Below are positions 18,247 to 27,834 of a stretch of DNA of 64,000 bases, piece by piece. The translations under genes and the position numbers were made by a program. Positions within the stretch are counted from its first letter, which is position 1. The number at the start of each line of letters is the position of its first letter. Origin of the DNA: Gordonia crocea. Lineage in GTDB: Bacteria > Actinomycetota > Actinomycetes > Mycobacteriales > Mycobacteriaceae. The notes under the pieces are model-generated. The model had not been told where the DNA came from. It did not search any database and saw only the letters and a list, made by a program, of their open reading frames with translations. Where the stretch lies: positions 68,331 to 132,330 of the forward strand of contig NZ_BJOU01000011.1 of the NCBI RefSeq assembly GCF_009932435.1. Direction: 5' to 3'.

Positions 18247-20569
18247 GCACGCCGGAGATTTCGCCCGTGAACGGGAAGGGCGCCCGATCCCGGTAGGCCA
18301 ACGACACCGGCGACCCGAGGCAGCGGCCGATGTCGAGGCAGTCGTTCGCGGTGAACAGCAACGGCACGCTCACCGGAACCGTGCCGCCGGCCAGCGGCTG
18401 GTCGTCGCGGGTGATGGTCACCGTCAGCGGCCCCGCCGGTGAGGCGTCGGTGTGCACGGTCGTGATGACGATGCGGGCATGCCCGGCGGGCACCTTCTCC
18501 TCGGACCGAATCGTGGTCCGCTGCATGAGGAACAGGTTGTACTCGTACACCAGGTAGCCGCCGTCGAGGTAGCAGGTCAGCCCACCGGCCCCCGAACCAA
18601 GCGCATACAGCACACCGTTGGCGTCGGCCGGGAACTCGGCATCGATCGTGACGACGTTGTTCTTCGTGCCCAACGCGGGCGCACAGAACTCCGGCATCCG
18701 GACCATGTCCCCGGGGAACCGCCACTCGCGATAGGGCGGCGCGATCCGCAATTCGGGGTGGTAGACCGGCACCCACAGTCCACCGCCGACGGGGAGAACC
18801 GCGTTGCGCGCCGCCTCCACCATGAAGATTTCCTTCATCTGGGCGAGACGTTCGGGCTCTTCGGCGGCCAGATCGTTGGCCTGCGACCAGTCTTCGTCGA
18901 GGTGGTACAGCTCCCACTCGTCGTTGTCAGGCGTCCAGGTCGCCATCCCCTCGGGCGTGCCGGGCACCCACGGGAGCCGCGGGCCGCGGGCCGACGCCAT
19001 CCAACCCTCGTGATAGATCGCCCGGCTGCCCATGATCTCGAAATACTGCGTGGACTTGCCCCCCGGTGCATCCCGGTCGACGAGGGTCTGTGCGAAGCTT
19101 GCGCCGGCCAGTGGCATCTGTGGCTCGCCGTTGACGACGAGCGGCGGATCAATGCCGAGGATGTCGTAGATCGTCGGAACCAGGTCGTTGCAGTGGAGGA
19201 ATACGTCGCGCGGTTCGGCGTCGGGGGCGATCACCTTGGGCCATCGCACGGCCATCGGGTTGCGGGTACCCCCGAGGTGCGAGGCCATCAGCTTCATCCC
19301 CTTGTAGGGAGTGCTCCCCGCCCATGCCCAGGCGGCGTGATACTGGTTGTCCACCAAGGGCGACCCCAACACGTCGAGTCCGCCGAGTTCGTCCAGCGCA
19401 TCGATGTGCTGCCGGACCGTTGTCGGAATCCCGTTCTGCGCCAGGAGTTCCGAGATCGTGCCGTTCTGCCCCTCGCCGGAAGACCCGTTGTCGCCCCAGA
19501 TGTAGACGAAGACGGTGTTGTCGGCATACCCCAGCGCTTCGAGCTCGTCGACCAAGCGGCCGACCTGGACGTCGACGTGTTCGCCGTAGCCGGCCGCGAC
19601 CTCCATCAGGCGGCGCTGGAACGGCTTCTCATCGTCGGGGACGTCGTCCCATCCGGCGAGTTGCTCGTCGCGTTCGGTCAGCTCAGCATCATCCGGGATC
19701 CAGCCCTTGGCTTTGGCCCGCGCGAACACCCGTTCACGATAGGCGTCCCAGCCATCGTCGAATTTCCCCGCGTACTTGTCGGCCCACGGCTTCATGATGT
19801 GATGCGGTCCGTGGAGGCACCCACTCGCCCAGTACAGGAAGAACGGTTTGTCGGCGTTGAATGAGCGGTGGCGCCGCAGCCACGAAATGGCATCGTCGGC
19901 AAGGTCTTCGGAGAGGTGATAGCCCTCCTCCGGCGTCCGGGGAGGAAGTACCTGCGTCGTATTGCGGACCAGGTTGGGTTCGTACTGGGACGCCTCTCCG
20001 GCGAGGAAGCCGTAGAAGTACTCGAAGCCCAGTCCGGTCGGCCAGTTGTCGAAGGGCCCCGCCGCCGTCGTCTCTTCCGCCGGGGTGTTGTGCCACTTGC
20101 CGAATGCCGCTGTGGCATAACCGTATTGCTTCAGCACCTCGGCAACCGTGGCACTCGACCGCGGGATCTTGCCGGCGTAGCCGTCCCAATCGTTGGCCAA
20201 CTCGGCAATCTGCCCGTTCCCGATCTCGTGGTGGTTGCGCCCGGTCAACAGCGACGCCCGGGTCGGCGAGCACATCGCCGTCGTGTGAAACCTGTTGTAG
20301 GTCACGCCCTCGGCGCAGATCCGATCCAGCGTCGACGTGGTGACCTCGCCGCCGAAGGTGGTGGGCAGCCCGGGGCCGGCATCGTCGATGAGGACGACGA
20401 CGACATTCGGCGAATCTTCGTGCAGCCGTTGCGGAATGGACCGCTCTTGGTAGGTCGACTCTTGCAGCGTCCGACCGGCGATACTCGCCGAGGGCACCGG
20501 CGGAAAGGGCAATACGCCCCCGTCGGGCAACCTCGGCTTGGTGATCGTTTCCCCATTTTGTGCGGCCAC
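18230..20569 (-). CDS. Type I arylsulfatase
   Basis: The 779-residue protein is a formylglycine-dependent sulfatase, close in length to the mycobacterial AtsA type. The metal-binding LIDDAG is near the N-terminus. The modification motif CSPTRASLLTGR supplies the Cys converted to formylglycine. GKWHN and WGDNGSSGE provide further active-site Lys, His, Asp and Asn. No signal peptide is seen. I chose the GTG (VAAQNGE) because GAGGAG lies six bases upstream. Another GTG eleven codons earlier lacks one. Divergent from the AraC regulator and overlapping the MFS gene, it probably releases sulfate from an organic sulfate ester. The substrate is unknown. Confidence 0.9.
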   Translation of the reverse strand: MAAQNGETITKPRLPDGGVLPFPPVPSASIAGRTLQESTYQERSIPQRLHEDSPNVVVVLIDDAGPGLPTTFGGEVTTSTLDRICAEGVTYNRFHTTAMCSPTRASLLTGRNHHEIGNGQIAELANDWDGYAGKIPRSSATVAEVLKQYGYATAAFGKWHNTPAEETTAAGPFDNWPTGLGFEYFYGFLAGEASQYEPNLVRNTTQVLPPRTPEEGYHLSEDLADDAISWLRRHRSFNADKPFFLYWASGCLHGPHHIMKPWADKYAGKFDDGWDAYRERVFARAKAKGWIPDDAELTERDEQLAGWDDVPDDEKPFQRRLMEVAAGYGEHVDVQVGRLVDELEALGYADNTVFVYIWGDNGSSGEGQNGTISELLAQNGIPTTVRQHIDALDELGGLDVLGSPLVDNQYHAAWAWAGSTPYKGMKLMASHLGGTRNPMAVRWPKVIAPDAEPRDVFLHCNDLVPTIYDILGIDPPLVVNGEPQMPLAGASFAQTLVDRDAPGGKSTQYFEIMGSRAIYHEGWMASARGPRLPWVPGTPEGMATWTPDNDEWELYHLDEDWSQANDLAAEEPERLAQMKEIFMVEAARNAVLPVGGGLWVPVYHPELRIAPPYREWRFPGDMVRMPEFCAPALGTKNNVVTIDAEFPADANGVLYALGSGAGGLTCYLDGGYLVYEYNLFLMQRTTIRSEEKVPAGHARIVITTVHTDASPAGPLTVTITRDDQPLAGGTVPVSVPLLFTANDCLDIGRCLGSPVSLAYRDRAPFPFTGEISGVHVAYT

Positions 20570-20628
20570 CGTCGACTCCTCTACTCCGCAGGATGCGATC
20601 ACTGTAGGACTCCGGCCGAGTCCGGGTC

Positions 20629-20658
20629 TTGACAGTTGAGGACCAATAATTGACAGTT
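20629..20658. promoter_or_regulatory. Direct repeats in sulfatase/AraC divergent promoter
   Basis: TTGACAGTT occurs at 20629-20637 and again at 20650-20658, exactly 21 bp apart. The match extends to 13 of 16 bases (TTGACAGTTnAnGAC). Two-turn spacing of direct repeats on the same face of DNA is typical of AraC-family operators. They lie in the 95-bp gap between the divergent sulfatase and regulator starts. One repeat may double as a -35 hexamer. Confidence 0.5.
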
Positions 20659-20664
20659 CAAGAC

Positions 20665-21675
20665 ATGTCGATCATCCGCGGGTCTGCGCTGACCGGATAC
20701 ACCGACCAGGTGCACGCCATCGGCGGGAATGCCCGGGCCTACGCCGACGCCGCGCGGGTCCCGTTTGACGACATCGGCTGCCACGACCGCTACATCCCGC
20801 TGCGCAACGGCATCCGGCTGCTGGAGGACGTCGCCGCCGGACTGCGGGTGCCCGACTTCGGACGCCGCCTCGCGAAGCGGCAGGGAATCGAGATCCTCGG
20901 CGCCGTCGGGCTCGCCGGCCGCAACGCGGCCACCGTCGGCGACGCCTTCGCGGTATTCGAAACGTTCATGGCCTCCTACAGTCCGGCCATCCACACCCGG
21001 ATGGTGCCGCACCGCAAGACCGACCTGCGCCGGTTCGGATTCTCCTATTGGCTCGACCCCCAGCCTGACCAGGCCCAGGCCATCGAGCTGTCGCTGGGCG
21101 TCGTCCTCCAACTGCTCCGACGATTCCTGGGCGCCGACTATCGCCCCGTAGCCGTACATCTCCCCCATGCGCCGATGACCTCGGAGGAGGACTACGCCGG
21201 ATACTTCCGGTGCCCCGCGCAATTCCAGGCCCCCGTGGCGGGCTTCAGTCTTCGCGTCGAGGATCTGGCGCGTCCACTGCCAACCGACCACCTCGCCCGA
21301 CAAACGGCCGTCGACTACCTCACCACCACGCTGGGCGACGTGAGCCCGAGCACCACGATCCTCGTCCGCACCCTCGTACGCCAAGCACTCCCACTCGGCG
21401 AATGCGGACTGCCCGGCGTCGCCGGACAACTGGGTCTACACCCCAAAACCCTGCAACGACGACTCGCCGCCGAAGACGCCGTGTTCGGCGACCTCGTCGA
21501 CGACGTCCGTCGCGAGACCGCACGGCACCTCCTCGTCGACACCACCATCGGATTCGATCAAGTGAGCCGCCAGATCGGCTATGCCGAGCAAAGCGTCTTG
21601 ACCCGCTCGTGCAAGCGCTGGTTCGGAATGACACCGCGCGACATCCGTCGTACCCGATCAACGAACGGCGCATGA
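20665..21675 (+). CDS. AraC-family transcriptional regulator
   Basis: The 336-residue regulator has an N-terminal ligand-binding region of the type seen in OruR-like regulators, and a C-terminal double helix-turn-helix. The latter includes GVAGQLGLHPKTLQRRLAAE and IGYAEQSVLTRSCKRWFGMT, with PRDIRR close to the end. The ATG giving MSIIRGSALTG is preferred, although a TTG five codons earlier is in frame. It is divergent from the sulfatase and probably controls it and itself through the direct repeats between them. The inducer is unknown. Confidence 0.88.
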   Translation: MSIIRGSALTGYTDQVHAIGGNARAYADAARVPFDDIGCHDRYIPLRNGIRLLEDVAAGLRVPDFGRRLAKRQGIEILGAVGLAGRNAATVGDAFAVFETFMASYSPAIHTRMVPHRKTDLRRFGFSYWLDPQPDQAQAIELSLGVVLQLLRRFLGADYRPVAVHLPHAPMTSEEDYAGYFRCPAQFQAPVAGFSLRVEDLARPLPTDHLARQTAVDYLTTTLGDVSPSTTILVRTLVRQALPLGECGLPGVAGQLGLHPKTLQRRLAAEDAVFGDLVDDVRRETARHLLVDTTIGFDQVSRQIGYAEQSVLTRSCKRWFGMTPRDIRRTRSTNGA

Positions 21676-21785
21676 AAGGTCCCGGCTCCTCCCGCTCCCC
21701 CATTGCGGTCCCGCTCCACCGGCCGGAGGAGCGCGATCACGGTGAGGGAGCGGGAACCGCGCCACCCGCGGATCGTGCCCGGCGC

Positions 21786-21821
21786 ATGAAAAATCCCCCT
21801 GGCCAGCTACGCCAGGGGGAC
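21786..21821 (-). terminator. Rho-independent terminator of tmRNA
   Basis: On the minus strand an 11-bp GC-rich stem (TCCCCCTGGC and its complement GCCAGGGGGA) with a short loop is followed by five T residues. It begins a few bases after the tmRNA 3' end, so it terminates ssrA. Confidence 0.88.
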
Positions 21822-21827
21822 CTTCGT

Positions 21828-22201
21828 TGGTGGAGCTGCCGGGAATTGAACCCGGGTCCTCCGCCGCTTCACTGGGGCTTCTCCGTGTGCAGTCCGCTAT
21901 GTCGTTACTCGGATCTCTCGGTCACGCGAACAAGCCGAGAGGACAATCCCAGTCGCTGTGTGATTTCCCGACCCCGCCCGCGACCGGCGGTGTCGGTAAG
22001 TCCCCGAAGCTGATGCCGGCATCCGGGTGTGAGGACACCACCCGGGCCGACAGACTAGCCGTCGCTGATTAAGCAGCGAGGGCGTAGTCGCGCTGATTGG
22101 AATCGGCGCTTAATTGGTTGCTACGACGCTCACGGTGGTCTCTAGCCTGCACCGACACGCTTCCCCCAACTCGACGCACAGAGTCGAAACCGATCAGCCC
22201 C
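21828..22201 (-). ncRNA. ssrA: Transfer-messenger RNA (tmRNA)
   Basis: The 374-nt gene starts GGGGCTGATCGGTTTCGAC and ends GGTTCAATTCCCGGCAGCTCCACCA when the last segments are joined, with the 3' CCA encoded. The tRNA-like T arm and acceptor stem are intact. The tag frame at 22069-22107 reads ADSNQRDYALAA then TAA, very close to the mycobacterial tag ADSHQRDYALAA. tmRNA rescues stalled ribosomes and tags the nascent peptide for degradation, with SmpB as partner. smpB lies 830 bp upstream in the same direction. A possible -10 hexamer TACACT lies about 36 bp before the 5' end. Confidence 0.97.
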
Positions 22202-22298
22202 GAGTAGGGATCCACTGCTTTCGCAGCGGACTATTCAGTGTAACCGTCCGCGCGTCGCAAATCATCCCGTTTATTTCGGGGCCCCACGCACCCGACCG

Positions 22299-23024
22299 TC
22301 AAACGATTTCCAGCAGTAGCGAATCCCCCGGCCCGACCACCCCGCCGAGCAACCCGCTGCGCGAGGTGAACTCTCGACCACTCCACGCGTCGATCGCGCG
22401 GATCGTCCCGGCCAGGCTGAGGGCGGCGGTGGCCACGACGACGCCAGTCGGCTGATCGCCCCGGTTGGTCAGTGCCACGACCAGCCCCTTCAGGCCGACG
22501 GCCCGCGAGGCGATGAACACCCCGGCGTCGTCGCGCACCACACCCCCGACGGCTCCGCGCTGATCACCGGCCAACGCCAGCACGTCGGCATTGGCGACGA
22601 CGCCGCGCACTCCCGGCGACAACGCCCCCGCCACACCGCGCACCATCCACGGCCGCGCGGCCATCAGATCAGCGGTCAGCTCCGTGCGCAGGGCGGCCTC
22701 CGAGGTATCGGCGGCCACGGAGTTCACCACGGCCCCGGCCGGTATCGCCGTCACGAGTTCGATCCCGCGCCCGGCCAATGCCGCCGCAACCGCGAAGCGA
22801 TGAGGCGAATCCGCACAGGGCGCCACCACCAGCCGACGGTAGCCCGCATCGCGCAACCCCGATCCGACCAGGCCGTCGGCCTCCGCGACGACGGCGGGTA
22901 CCGAGCAGACCGCCGCCGAACTCACCCAGTGCGGCTGCGGGACCACCGGATCCGGGTCGGGCACCGCACATCCCCCGCAGACGCCGGCCACCAGAACCGC
23001 GGCCAGCAATCGGACGGGGCACAT
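22299..23024 (-). CDS. Putative lipoprotein with beta-sandwich C-terminus
   Basis: The 241-residue protein has an N-terminal signal sequence ending in a lipobox-like VCGGC, so it is probably a lipid-anchored exported protein. The C-terminal part (AIDAWSGREFTSRSG ... PGDSLLLEIV) resembles the C-terminal beta-sandwich of family 27 alpha-galactosidases (D-W-sG ... h-s-llL). No catalytic barrel is evident, so enzyme activity is not claimed. It lies between smpB (7 bp) and the tmRNA gene. Confidence 0.6.
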   Translation of the reverse strand: MCPVRLLAAVLVAGVCGGCAVPDPDPVVPQPHWVSSAAVCSVPAVVAEADGLVGSGLRDAGYRRLVVAPCADSPHRFAVAAALAGRGIELVTAIPAGAVVNSVAADTSEAALRTELTADLMAARPWMVRGVAGALSPGVRGVVANADVLALAGDQRGAVGGVVRDDAGVFIASRAVGLKGLVVALTNRGDQPTGVVVATAALSLAGTIRAIDAWSGREFTSRSGLLGGVVGPGDSLLLEIV

Positions 23025-23031
23025 CGGTCTC

Positions 23032-23502
23032 CTACATCCCCTTGACGCGGCGGCCGACTTCGCGCTCGACTTCGCGCTGCGCGGTGCGCTTGGCGATGTC
23101 CTGGCGCTTGTCGTGCGCCTGCTTGCCGCGGGCCAACGCCAGCTCCACCTTCACCCGGCCGTCGCTGAAGTACAGCGACAGCGGGACCAGGGTCAGGTTC
23201 CCGTCGCGGATCTTGCCGACGAGGTTGTCGATCTCACGCCGGTGCAGCAAGAGCTTCCGGTTGCGCAGCGGCGCGTGGTTGGTCCACGACCCCGAGCCGT
23301 ACTCGGCGATGTGCAGCCCGCGCAGCCACACCTCGCCGTCGTCGACGGTCGCGAAGGCGTCCACCAACGACGCCTTGCCGTCGCGCAGGCTTTTCACCTC
23401 GGTGCCCAACAACGCAACCCCGGCCTCGTAGGTGTCGAGGATGGTGTAGTTGTGGCGCGCCTTGCGGTTGGTCGCGATGGCTTTGCGACCCTTCTCTTTC
23501 AC
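23032..23502 (-). CDS. smpB: SsrA-binding protein SmpB
   Basis: The 156-residue RNA-binding protein brings tmRNA to stalled ribosomes. The conserved N-terminus ([28 protein letters not shown]) appears in two adjoining parts. The [17 protein letters not shown] segment and the basic tail ([20 protein letters not shown]) are typical. I chose the GTG start giving [14 protein letters not shown], with GGAAGG upstream. Longer frames run into the ftsX coding region. It lies 37 bp after ftsX and just upstream of the lipoprotein and ssrA, as in M. tuberculosis. Confidence 0.96.
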   Translation of the reverse strand: MKEKGRKAIATNRKARHNYTILDTYEAGVALLGTEVKSLRDGKASLVDAFATVDDGEVWLRGLHIAEYGSGSWTNHAPLRNRKLLLHRREIDNLVGKIRDGNLTLVPLSLYFSDGRVKVELALARGKQAHDKRQDIAKRTAQREVEREVGRRVKGM

Positions 23503-23539
23503 TGCGTTTCCCTTCCAGCGGTTTGTGCGGCGAATCGAT

Positions 23540-24445
23540 TCACTCGCGCACGTACCACCGCAGGGTGACATAAGACGTCGCGCTCGCCAACACAATTCCG
23601 GTCAGCAGCAGCCACGGTGACACAAAGAGGACGTCCGACGTGGTCACCCGGGCGAGGATGTTGACGCCGTACAGGTCGTTGAGCGCGGCGTCGAAGAAGA
23701 ACTTCTTGCCGATGAGCAGGCCCGCGACGGCGAGCACCGTGCCGATCACCGCGGCGACCACGGCCTCGATGAGGAATGGCAGCTGGGTGTACCACCTCGT
23801 CGCACCGACCAGGCGCATGATCGACACCTCGGTCCGCCGCGTATACGCGGCCATCTGGACGGTGTTGGCGATCAATAACACCGCCGCCACCCCCAGGATC
23901 AACGACAACACGAAGGCCGCATTGCGTGCACCGTTGAGGACGCTGAACAGCCGGTTGACGAGTACCCGCTGGTCTTGAACGCCGTCGACGCCCAGGTCTT
24001 TGCGGTCGGCAAATTTGTCGATCAGTTCGCCATATTTGTCCGGATCGTCGACCCGCACGCGGAACGACGCCGGCATCGTGTCCGGGGTGACCGCGTCGGC
24101 CATCTCCGGGGTGTTCTTGAACGCCTCCTTGGCAGCCTTGTAGGCGTCGTCGAGATTGACCCAGGTGACGTTGGTGGCGCCGGCCTGCTTCAGCTCCTCG
24201 CGCAGCTGGGTACACGGCGCCTTCGTACAATCCGGGTCGGCCCGCGCGACCTCCTCGTTGACGAAGATCTGCAGCTCGACGCGGTTGAAGAAGATCTGCT
24301 GGCTCTTGTTGGCCATCTGCATGACCAGCAGACCGGCCCCCAGCATGCCCAGGGTGATCGCGGTGGTGATGATCATCGCGACGGTCATCGTGACGTTGCG
24401 ACGGAGGCCGTTGAGGACCTCGCTGATGATGAAATTGGCGCGCAT
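23540..24445 (-). CDS. ftsX: Cell division protein FtsX
   Basis: The 301-residue integral membrane partner of FtsE has an N-terminal cytoplasmic segment ([20 protein letters not shown]) and a first helix. A large periplasmic domain with a Cys pair (DCTKAPC) follows, then three C-terminal helices. FtsEX senses division signals and activates peptidoglycan hydrolases at the septum, such as RipC in mycobacteria. It follows ftsE by 26 bp in the same operon. Length and topology fit the actinobacterial family. Confidence 0.95.
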   Translation of the reverse strand: MRANFIISEVLNGLRRNVTMTVAMIITTAITLGMLGAGLLVMQMANKSQQIFFNRVELQIFVNEEVARADPDCTKAPCTQLREELKQAGATNVTWVNLDDAYKAAKEAFKNTPEMADAVTPDTMPASFRVRVDDPDKYGELIDKFADRKDLGVDGVQDQRVLVNRLFSVLNGARNAAFVLSLILGVAAVLLIANTVQMAAYTRRTEVSIMRLVGATRWYTQLPFLIEAVVAAVIGTVLAVAGLLIGKKFFFDAALNDLYGVNILARVTTSDVLFVSPWLLLTGIVLASATSYVTLRWYVRE

Positions 24446-24471
24446 GTGCTTGCTCTCCTCGATCCGGTGCG

Positions 24472-25158
24472 TCAGCCGATGCCGTACACGCCGTGCTTGT
24501 CGTCGCGAACGAGATGCCCGTTGTCGAATTCCAGCACCCGGCGGCGCATGGCGTCGACGATCTGCCGGTCGTGGGTGGCCATGACGACGGTCGTGCCGCG
24601 CCGGTTCACCCGGTCGAGCACCTCGACGATCTCCTGACTCGTGATCGGATCCAGGTTGCCCGTCGGCTCGTCGGCCAGCAGCACCAGCGGCCGGTTGACG
24701 ATGGCCCGGGCGATGGCGACGCGCTGCATCTCACCGCCGGACAACTCGCCGGGCATGCGGTCGGCCTTGCCGCCGAGACCGACGTACTCGAGCACGTCGG
24801 GCACGATCTGGTTGATGGTGTTCGCCGGCTTGCCGATGACCTCGAGGGCGAAGGCGACGTTCTCGGCGACCGACTTCTGCTGCAGCAGCCGGAAGTCCTG
24901 GAACACGCACCCGATCGACTGGCGCAGCTTGGGCACCTGGCGCGCCCGCAACGTGTTGACGTGGAAGTCACCGACCCAGATGTCGCCCGAGGTGGGCTTG
25001 TCCTCCTTGAGCAGCATCCGGAAGAACGTGGACTTGCCCGAACCCGACGGACCGATGAGGAAGGCGAACTCGCCCTTGCCCACTTCGAGGCTCACGTTGG
25101 ACAGCGCCGGCCGCGTCGAGGCCTTGTACTGTTTGGTGACTTTTTCCAGCTTGATCAC
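24472..25158 (-). CDS. ftsE: Cell division ATP-binding protein FtsE
   Basis: The 228-residue ABC ATPase has Walker [10 protein letters not shown], the Q loop in [10 protein letters not shown], signature [14 protein letters not shown] and Walker [12 protein letters not shown], with a switch His in VMATHDR. It drives the FtsX membrane partner at the division site. The GTG giving [14 protein letters not shown] aligns with the family start (229 residues in M. tuberculosis). Longer frames have atypical Arg-rich sequence and are rejected. Confidence 0.96.
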   Translation of the reverse strand: MIKLEKVTKQYKASTRPALSNVSLEVGKGEFAFLIGPSGSGKSTFFRMLLKEDKPTSGDIWVGDFHVNTLRARQVPKLRQSIGCVFQDFRLLQQKSVAENVAFALEVIGKPANTINQIVPDVLEYVGLGGKADRMPGELSGGEMQRVAIARAIVNRPLVLLADEPTGNLDPITSQEIVEVLDRVNRRGTTVVMATHDRQIVDAMRRRVLEFDNGHLVRDDKHGVYGIG

Positions 25159-25237
25159 GGGTTGCCAGTGTAGCGACGGGACCTGAGCGGACCTCTCAGG
25201 CGCGCCGCTGCGGCGCCTCCCCGGCACCGCCGGAGCG

Positions 25238-25390
25238 CTACCGCCCCGGTACCGCTGGCGCGACTGTGCTGGTCGGCGTCGATGGCGCGGTCGGCTCCTC
25301 CGCGCTGGAGTACAAGTAGAGCGCAAACAGTACGACGAAGACGACGGCGAGGACCGCGGTCACCAGGCGACGACGGCGAGTGCTCCCCAT
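25238..25390 (-). CDS. Small proline/threonine-rich membrane protein
   Basis: The 50-residue protein is an Arg-rich N-terminus (MGSTRRRRL), one hydrophobic helix ([18 protein letters not shown]) and a Thr/Pro/Ser-rich outside tail. Position between mscS and ftsE corresponds to the proline-rich membrane protein found there in mycobacteria. Function is unknown. It starts five bases after the mscS stop. Confidence 0.6.
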   Translation of the reverse strand: MGSTRRRRLVTAVLAVVFVVLFALYLYSSAEEPTAPSTPTSTVAPAVPGR

Positions 25391-25395
25391 GGCGG

Positions 25396-26277
25396 TCACT
25401 CTACTTCTCGACCAGCCGGCGGTTGGTCGTGTTGCCACCCCAGGTCGGCGCGCCGGAGATCGGCCATGAGGTAGCCGCGCAGCGCGGAGCTCACGTCGAA
25501 CTGGCGGCCCGGTTGGGTGCGGGCCACGACACGCACCGTGTACGTGTCGGTCCCCATCTCGGTCACCCCGAGGGGCACCGGCGCATCGAGCAGCAGTGGC
25601 GCGTAGCGCTTGTCGGCGAAGAACGCCTCACCGGACTTGGTCAGTTGGTCGTTGACCGCGGCCAGATCGGCGTCGTCGCCGACGGTGATGTCGACGACCG
25701 CGCGCGCCCAATCCCGCGACCGGTTGACCGCCTCGAGCACCTGGCCGTTGGGCACGGTGATCAGCTCGCCGTCGGCCGACCGCAACCGGGTGGCACGCAG
25801 CGTGATGTCCTCGACCAGCCCCTCCGCGATCGCGCCGCCGCTCAGCACCAGCCGCACCCGGTCGCCGTAGCCGTATTGCTTCTCGGTGACGACGAAGAAC
25901 CCGGCCAGCACGTCTTGGACGACGCGCTGGGCACCGAAGCCGAGGGCCGCACCGATCACCGCGCCCGGGCCGATCAACCCGGAGACGGGGACGCCGAGCA
26001 GCGCCAGCACCCGGAGACCGGCGATGAAGGCGATGAGCGAGATGGCGACCCAGCGGATCACCTGGAGCACGGCCCGCCGGTGCTTGGCGTCCTCGGCCAG
26101 GACAATCGCGTCCTCGTCGTGGCGTTGTCGGGTCACGCGGTGCTCAAACCACTCGAGGACCGATCCGATCAGGCGCGCGACCAGGATCGCGCCGATCACC
26201 CACAGGGCGATGGCGAGTCCGGTCACCGACAGCCAATCCCAGGCGCGCTCGAGCGCGCGGGTCACCGCATCACCCAA
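25396..26277 (-). CDS. MscS-family small-conductance mechanosensitive channel
   Basis: The 293-residue membrane protein has two outer helices and then the pore-lining segment GPGAVIGAALGFGAQRVVQDV, rich in Gly and Ala as in MscS TM3. The beta domain follows, with GGAIAEGLVEDITLRATRLR and ELITVPNGQV, then an alpha/beta C-terminal domain. MscS channels open under membrane tension during osmotic downshift. It lies four bases after prfB and in the same unit as the ftsEX genes. Confidence 0.9.
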   Translation of the reverse strand: MGDAVTRALERAWDWLSVTGLAIALWVIGAILVARLIGSVLEWFEHRVTRQRHDEDAIVLAEDAKHRRAVLQVIRWVAISLIAFIAGLRVLALLGVPVSGLIGPGAVIGAALGFGAQRVVQDVLAGFFVVTEKQYGYGDRVRLVLSGGAIAEGLVEDITLRATRLRSADGELITVPNGQVLEAVNRSRDWARAVVDITVGDDADLAAVNDQLTKSGEAFFADKRYAPLLLDAPVPLGVTEMGTDTYTVRVVARTQPGRQFDVSSALRGYLMADLRRADLGWQHDQPPAGREVE

Positions 26278-26281
26278 GCGA

Positions 26282-27406
26282 TCAGCCCTCGTCTCCGTCG
26301 TGATCGGCCATCCGCCAGCGGATCCCGGCCTCGATGAAGTCGTCGATCTCGCCGTCGAGCACGCCGGCCGGGTTGTTGTTCTCCAGGTTGGTCCGCAGAT
26401 CCTTCACCATCTGGTACGGGTGCAGCACGTAGGACCGCATCTGGTTCCCCCAGCTCGATCCGCCGTCGCTCTTCAACGCATCCATCTCGGCACGCTCCTC
26501 GGCACGCTTGCGCTCGAGCAGCTTGGCCTGCAGGACCCGCATGGCCGAGGCCTTGTTCTGCAGCTGGCTCTTCTCGTTCTGACAGGTGACGACGATCCCG
26601 GTCGGGATGTGGGTAAGGCGCACCGCGGAGTCGGTGGTGTTGACCGACTGGCCGCCCGGACCCGACGAGCGGTAGACGTCGACCTTCACGTCGTTCTCGT
26701 CGATGTCGATATGGTCGGTGGTCTCGACGACCGGCAACACCTCGACCTCGGCGAACGAGGTTTGACGACGGCCCTGGTTGTCGAACGGGCTGATGCGGAC
26801 CAATCGGTGGGTGCCCTGCTCGATGGAGAGCGTGCCGTACATGTAGGGCGCCTTGACCGCGAAGGTCGCGCTCTTGATCCCCGCCTCTTCGGCGTAGGAG
26901 GTGTCGTAGACCTCGACGCCGTAGCCGTGGCCCTCGGCCCAGCGGATGTACATCCGCATCAGCATCTGGGCCCAGTCGGCGGCGTCGACGCCACCCGCTC
27001 CCGACCGGATGTTGACCAAGGCGTCGCGCTGGTCGTACTCCCCGGCGAGCATCGTCTTGACTTCCATCGCCTCGATATCCGACCGCAGCGAGGCCCGCTC
27101 GGCATCGGCATCGGCGAGAGCCGCGGCACGGTCGTCGCCCTCCTCGGCCTCGGCGAGCTCGTAGTGCACCGGCAAGTCGTCGAGCCGCTGGCGCAGCTCG
27201 GTGACGCGGCGCATCTCGGCCTGGGCGTGGGACAGGTCGCTGGTGACCTGTTGCGCGTGCTCCTGGTCGTTCCACAGCTCGGGATCGGACGCCTGCATCT
27301 CCAGTTCGTCGATCCGGCGACGCAGTTCGTCGAGGTCGAGAACCTTCTCGACGGTCGTCAAGGTGGCGTCGAGGGATTCCAGATCGGTGGTCACGTCAGG
27401 CTGCAC
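26282..27406 (-). CDS. prfB: Peptide chain release factor 2
   Basis: The 374-residue factor ends translation at UGA and UAA. The stop-recognition tripeptide SPF ([10 protein letters not shown]) and the catalytic GGQ loop ([17 protein letters not shown]) are both present. Unlike prfB of many bacteria, there is no in-frame UGA frameshift site near codon 25, so the autoregulatory +1 frameshift is absent. The start is GTG, and a second GTG four codons later is possible. It heads the prfB-mscS-ftsEX-smpB series. Confidence 0.96.
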   Translation of the reverse strand: MQPDVTTDLESLDATLTTVEKVLDLDELRRRIDELEMQASDPELWNDQEHAQQVTSDLSHAQAEMRRVTELRQRLDDLPVHYELAEAEEGDDRAAALADADAERASLRSDIEAMEVKTMLAGEYDQRDALVNIRSGAGGVDAADWAQMLMRMYIRWAEGHGYGVEVYDTSYAEEAGIKSATFAVKAPYMYGTLSIEQGTHRLVRISPFDNQGRRQTSFAEVEVLPVVETTDHIDIDENDVKVDVYRSSGPGGQSVNTTDSAVRLTHIPTGIVVTCQNEKSQLQNKASAMRVLQAKLLERKRAEERAEMDALKSDGGSSWGNQMRSYVLHPYQMVKDLRTNLENNNPAGVLDGEIDDFIEAGIRWRMADHDGDEG

Positions 27407-27439
27407 AGGGCACCAGCCTACCGGCTCACCTCAAGTCGA

Positions 27440-27814
27440 TTAACCGGTCTGTCCCGGTTCCCACGGGTCGTCGCCGGAGACGATCAGCCAAGACGACTCC
27501 ACCTTGCGCGGGTCGTAGCGCACCGAGATGTCCTGCCCGACCTGCGGCCACGGCGAGTTGAGCGACCACGCGTACGAGCCGTAGACCTCGGTGGGGGTGA
27601 TGTCGGCGCCGATGACCGTGCCGGAGATCGTCACATAGGCCGAGTCGTTGGCATCGCCGCGGTCCGGTCGTGGACTGACCCCGGTCACCGTGACGGTGCC
27701 CTGACTCATCGCCGCGAGTTTCTCCGCCGATGGCTTGCGCCCTCCGCGCAGGTTGATGATGAGTGCGATGGCGACAGCGGCCAGCGCGATGGCGATCAAG
27801 ACGCTCAACAACAT
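27440..27814 (-). CDS. Membrane-anchored DUF3592-like protein
   Basis: The 124-residue protein has one N-terminal helix ([19 protein letters not shown]) and an outside beta-rich domain ending in [18 protein letters not shown], which recalls the end of DUF3592 domains. Function is unknown. It is divergent from the phosphatase gene, with starts only 20 bp apart, so the two share a promoter region. Confidence 0.6.
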   Translation of the reverse strand: MLLSVLIAIALAAVAIALIINLRGGRKPSAEKLAAMSQGTVTVTGVSPRPDRGDANDSAYVTISGTVIGADITPTEVYGSYAWSLNSPWPQVGQDISVRYDPRKVESSWLIVSGDDPWEPGQTG

Positions 27815-27834
27815 GCCCGATACCCTATTTCCTC

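Noticed and set aside
27300..27406. Programmed frameshift at the start of prfB
   Set aside because: The N-terminal frame is continuous with no UGA at the usual place and no Shine-Dalgarno-like stimulator.
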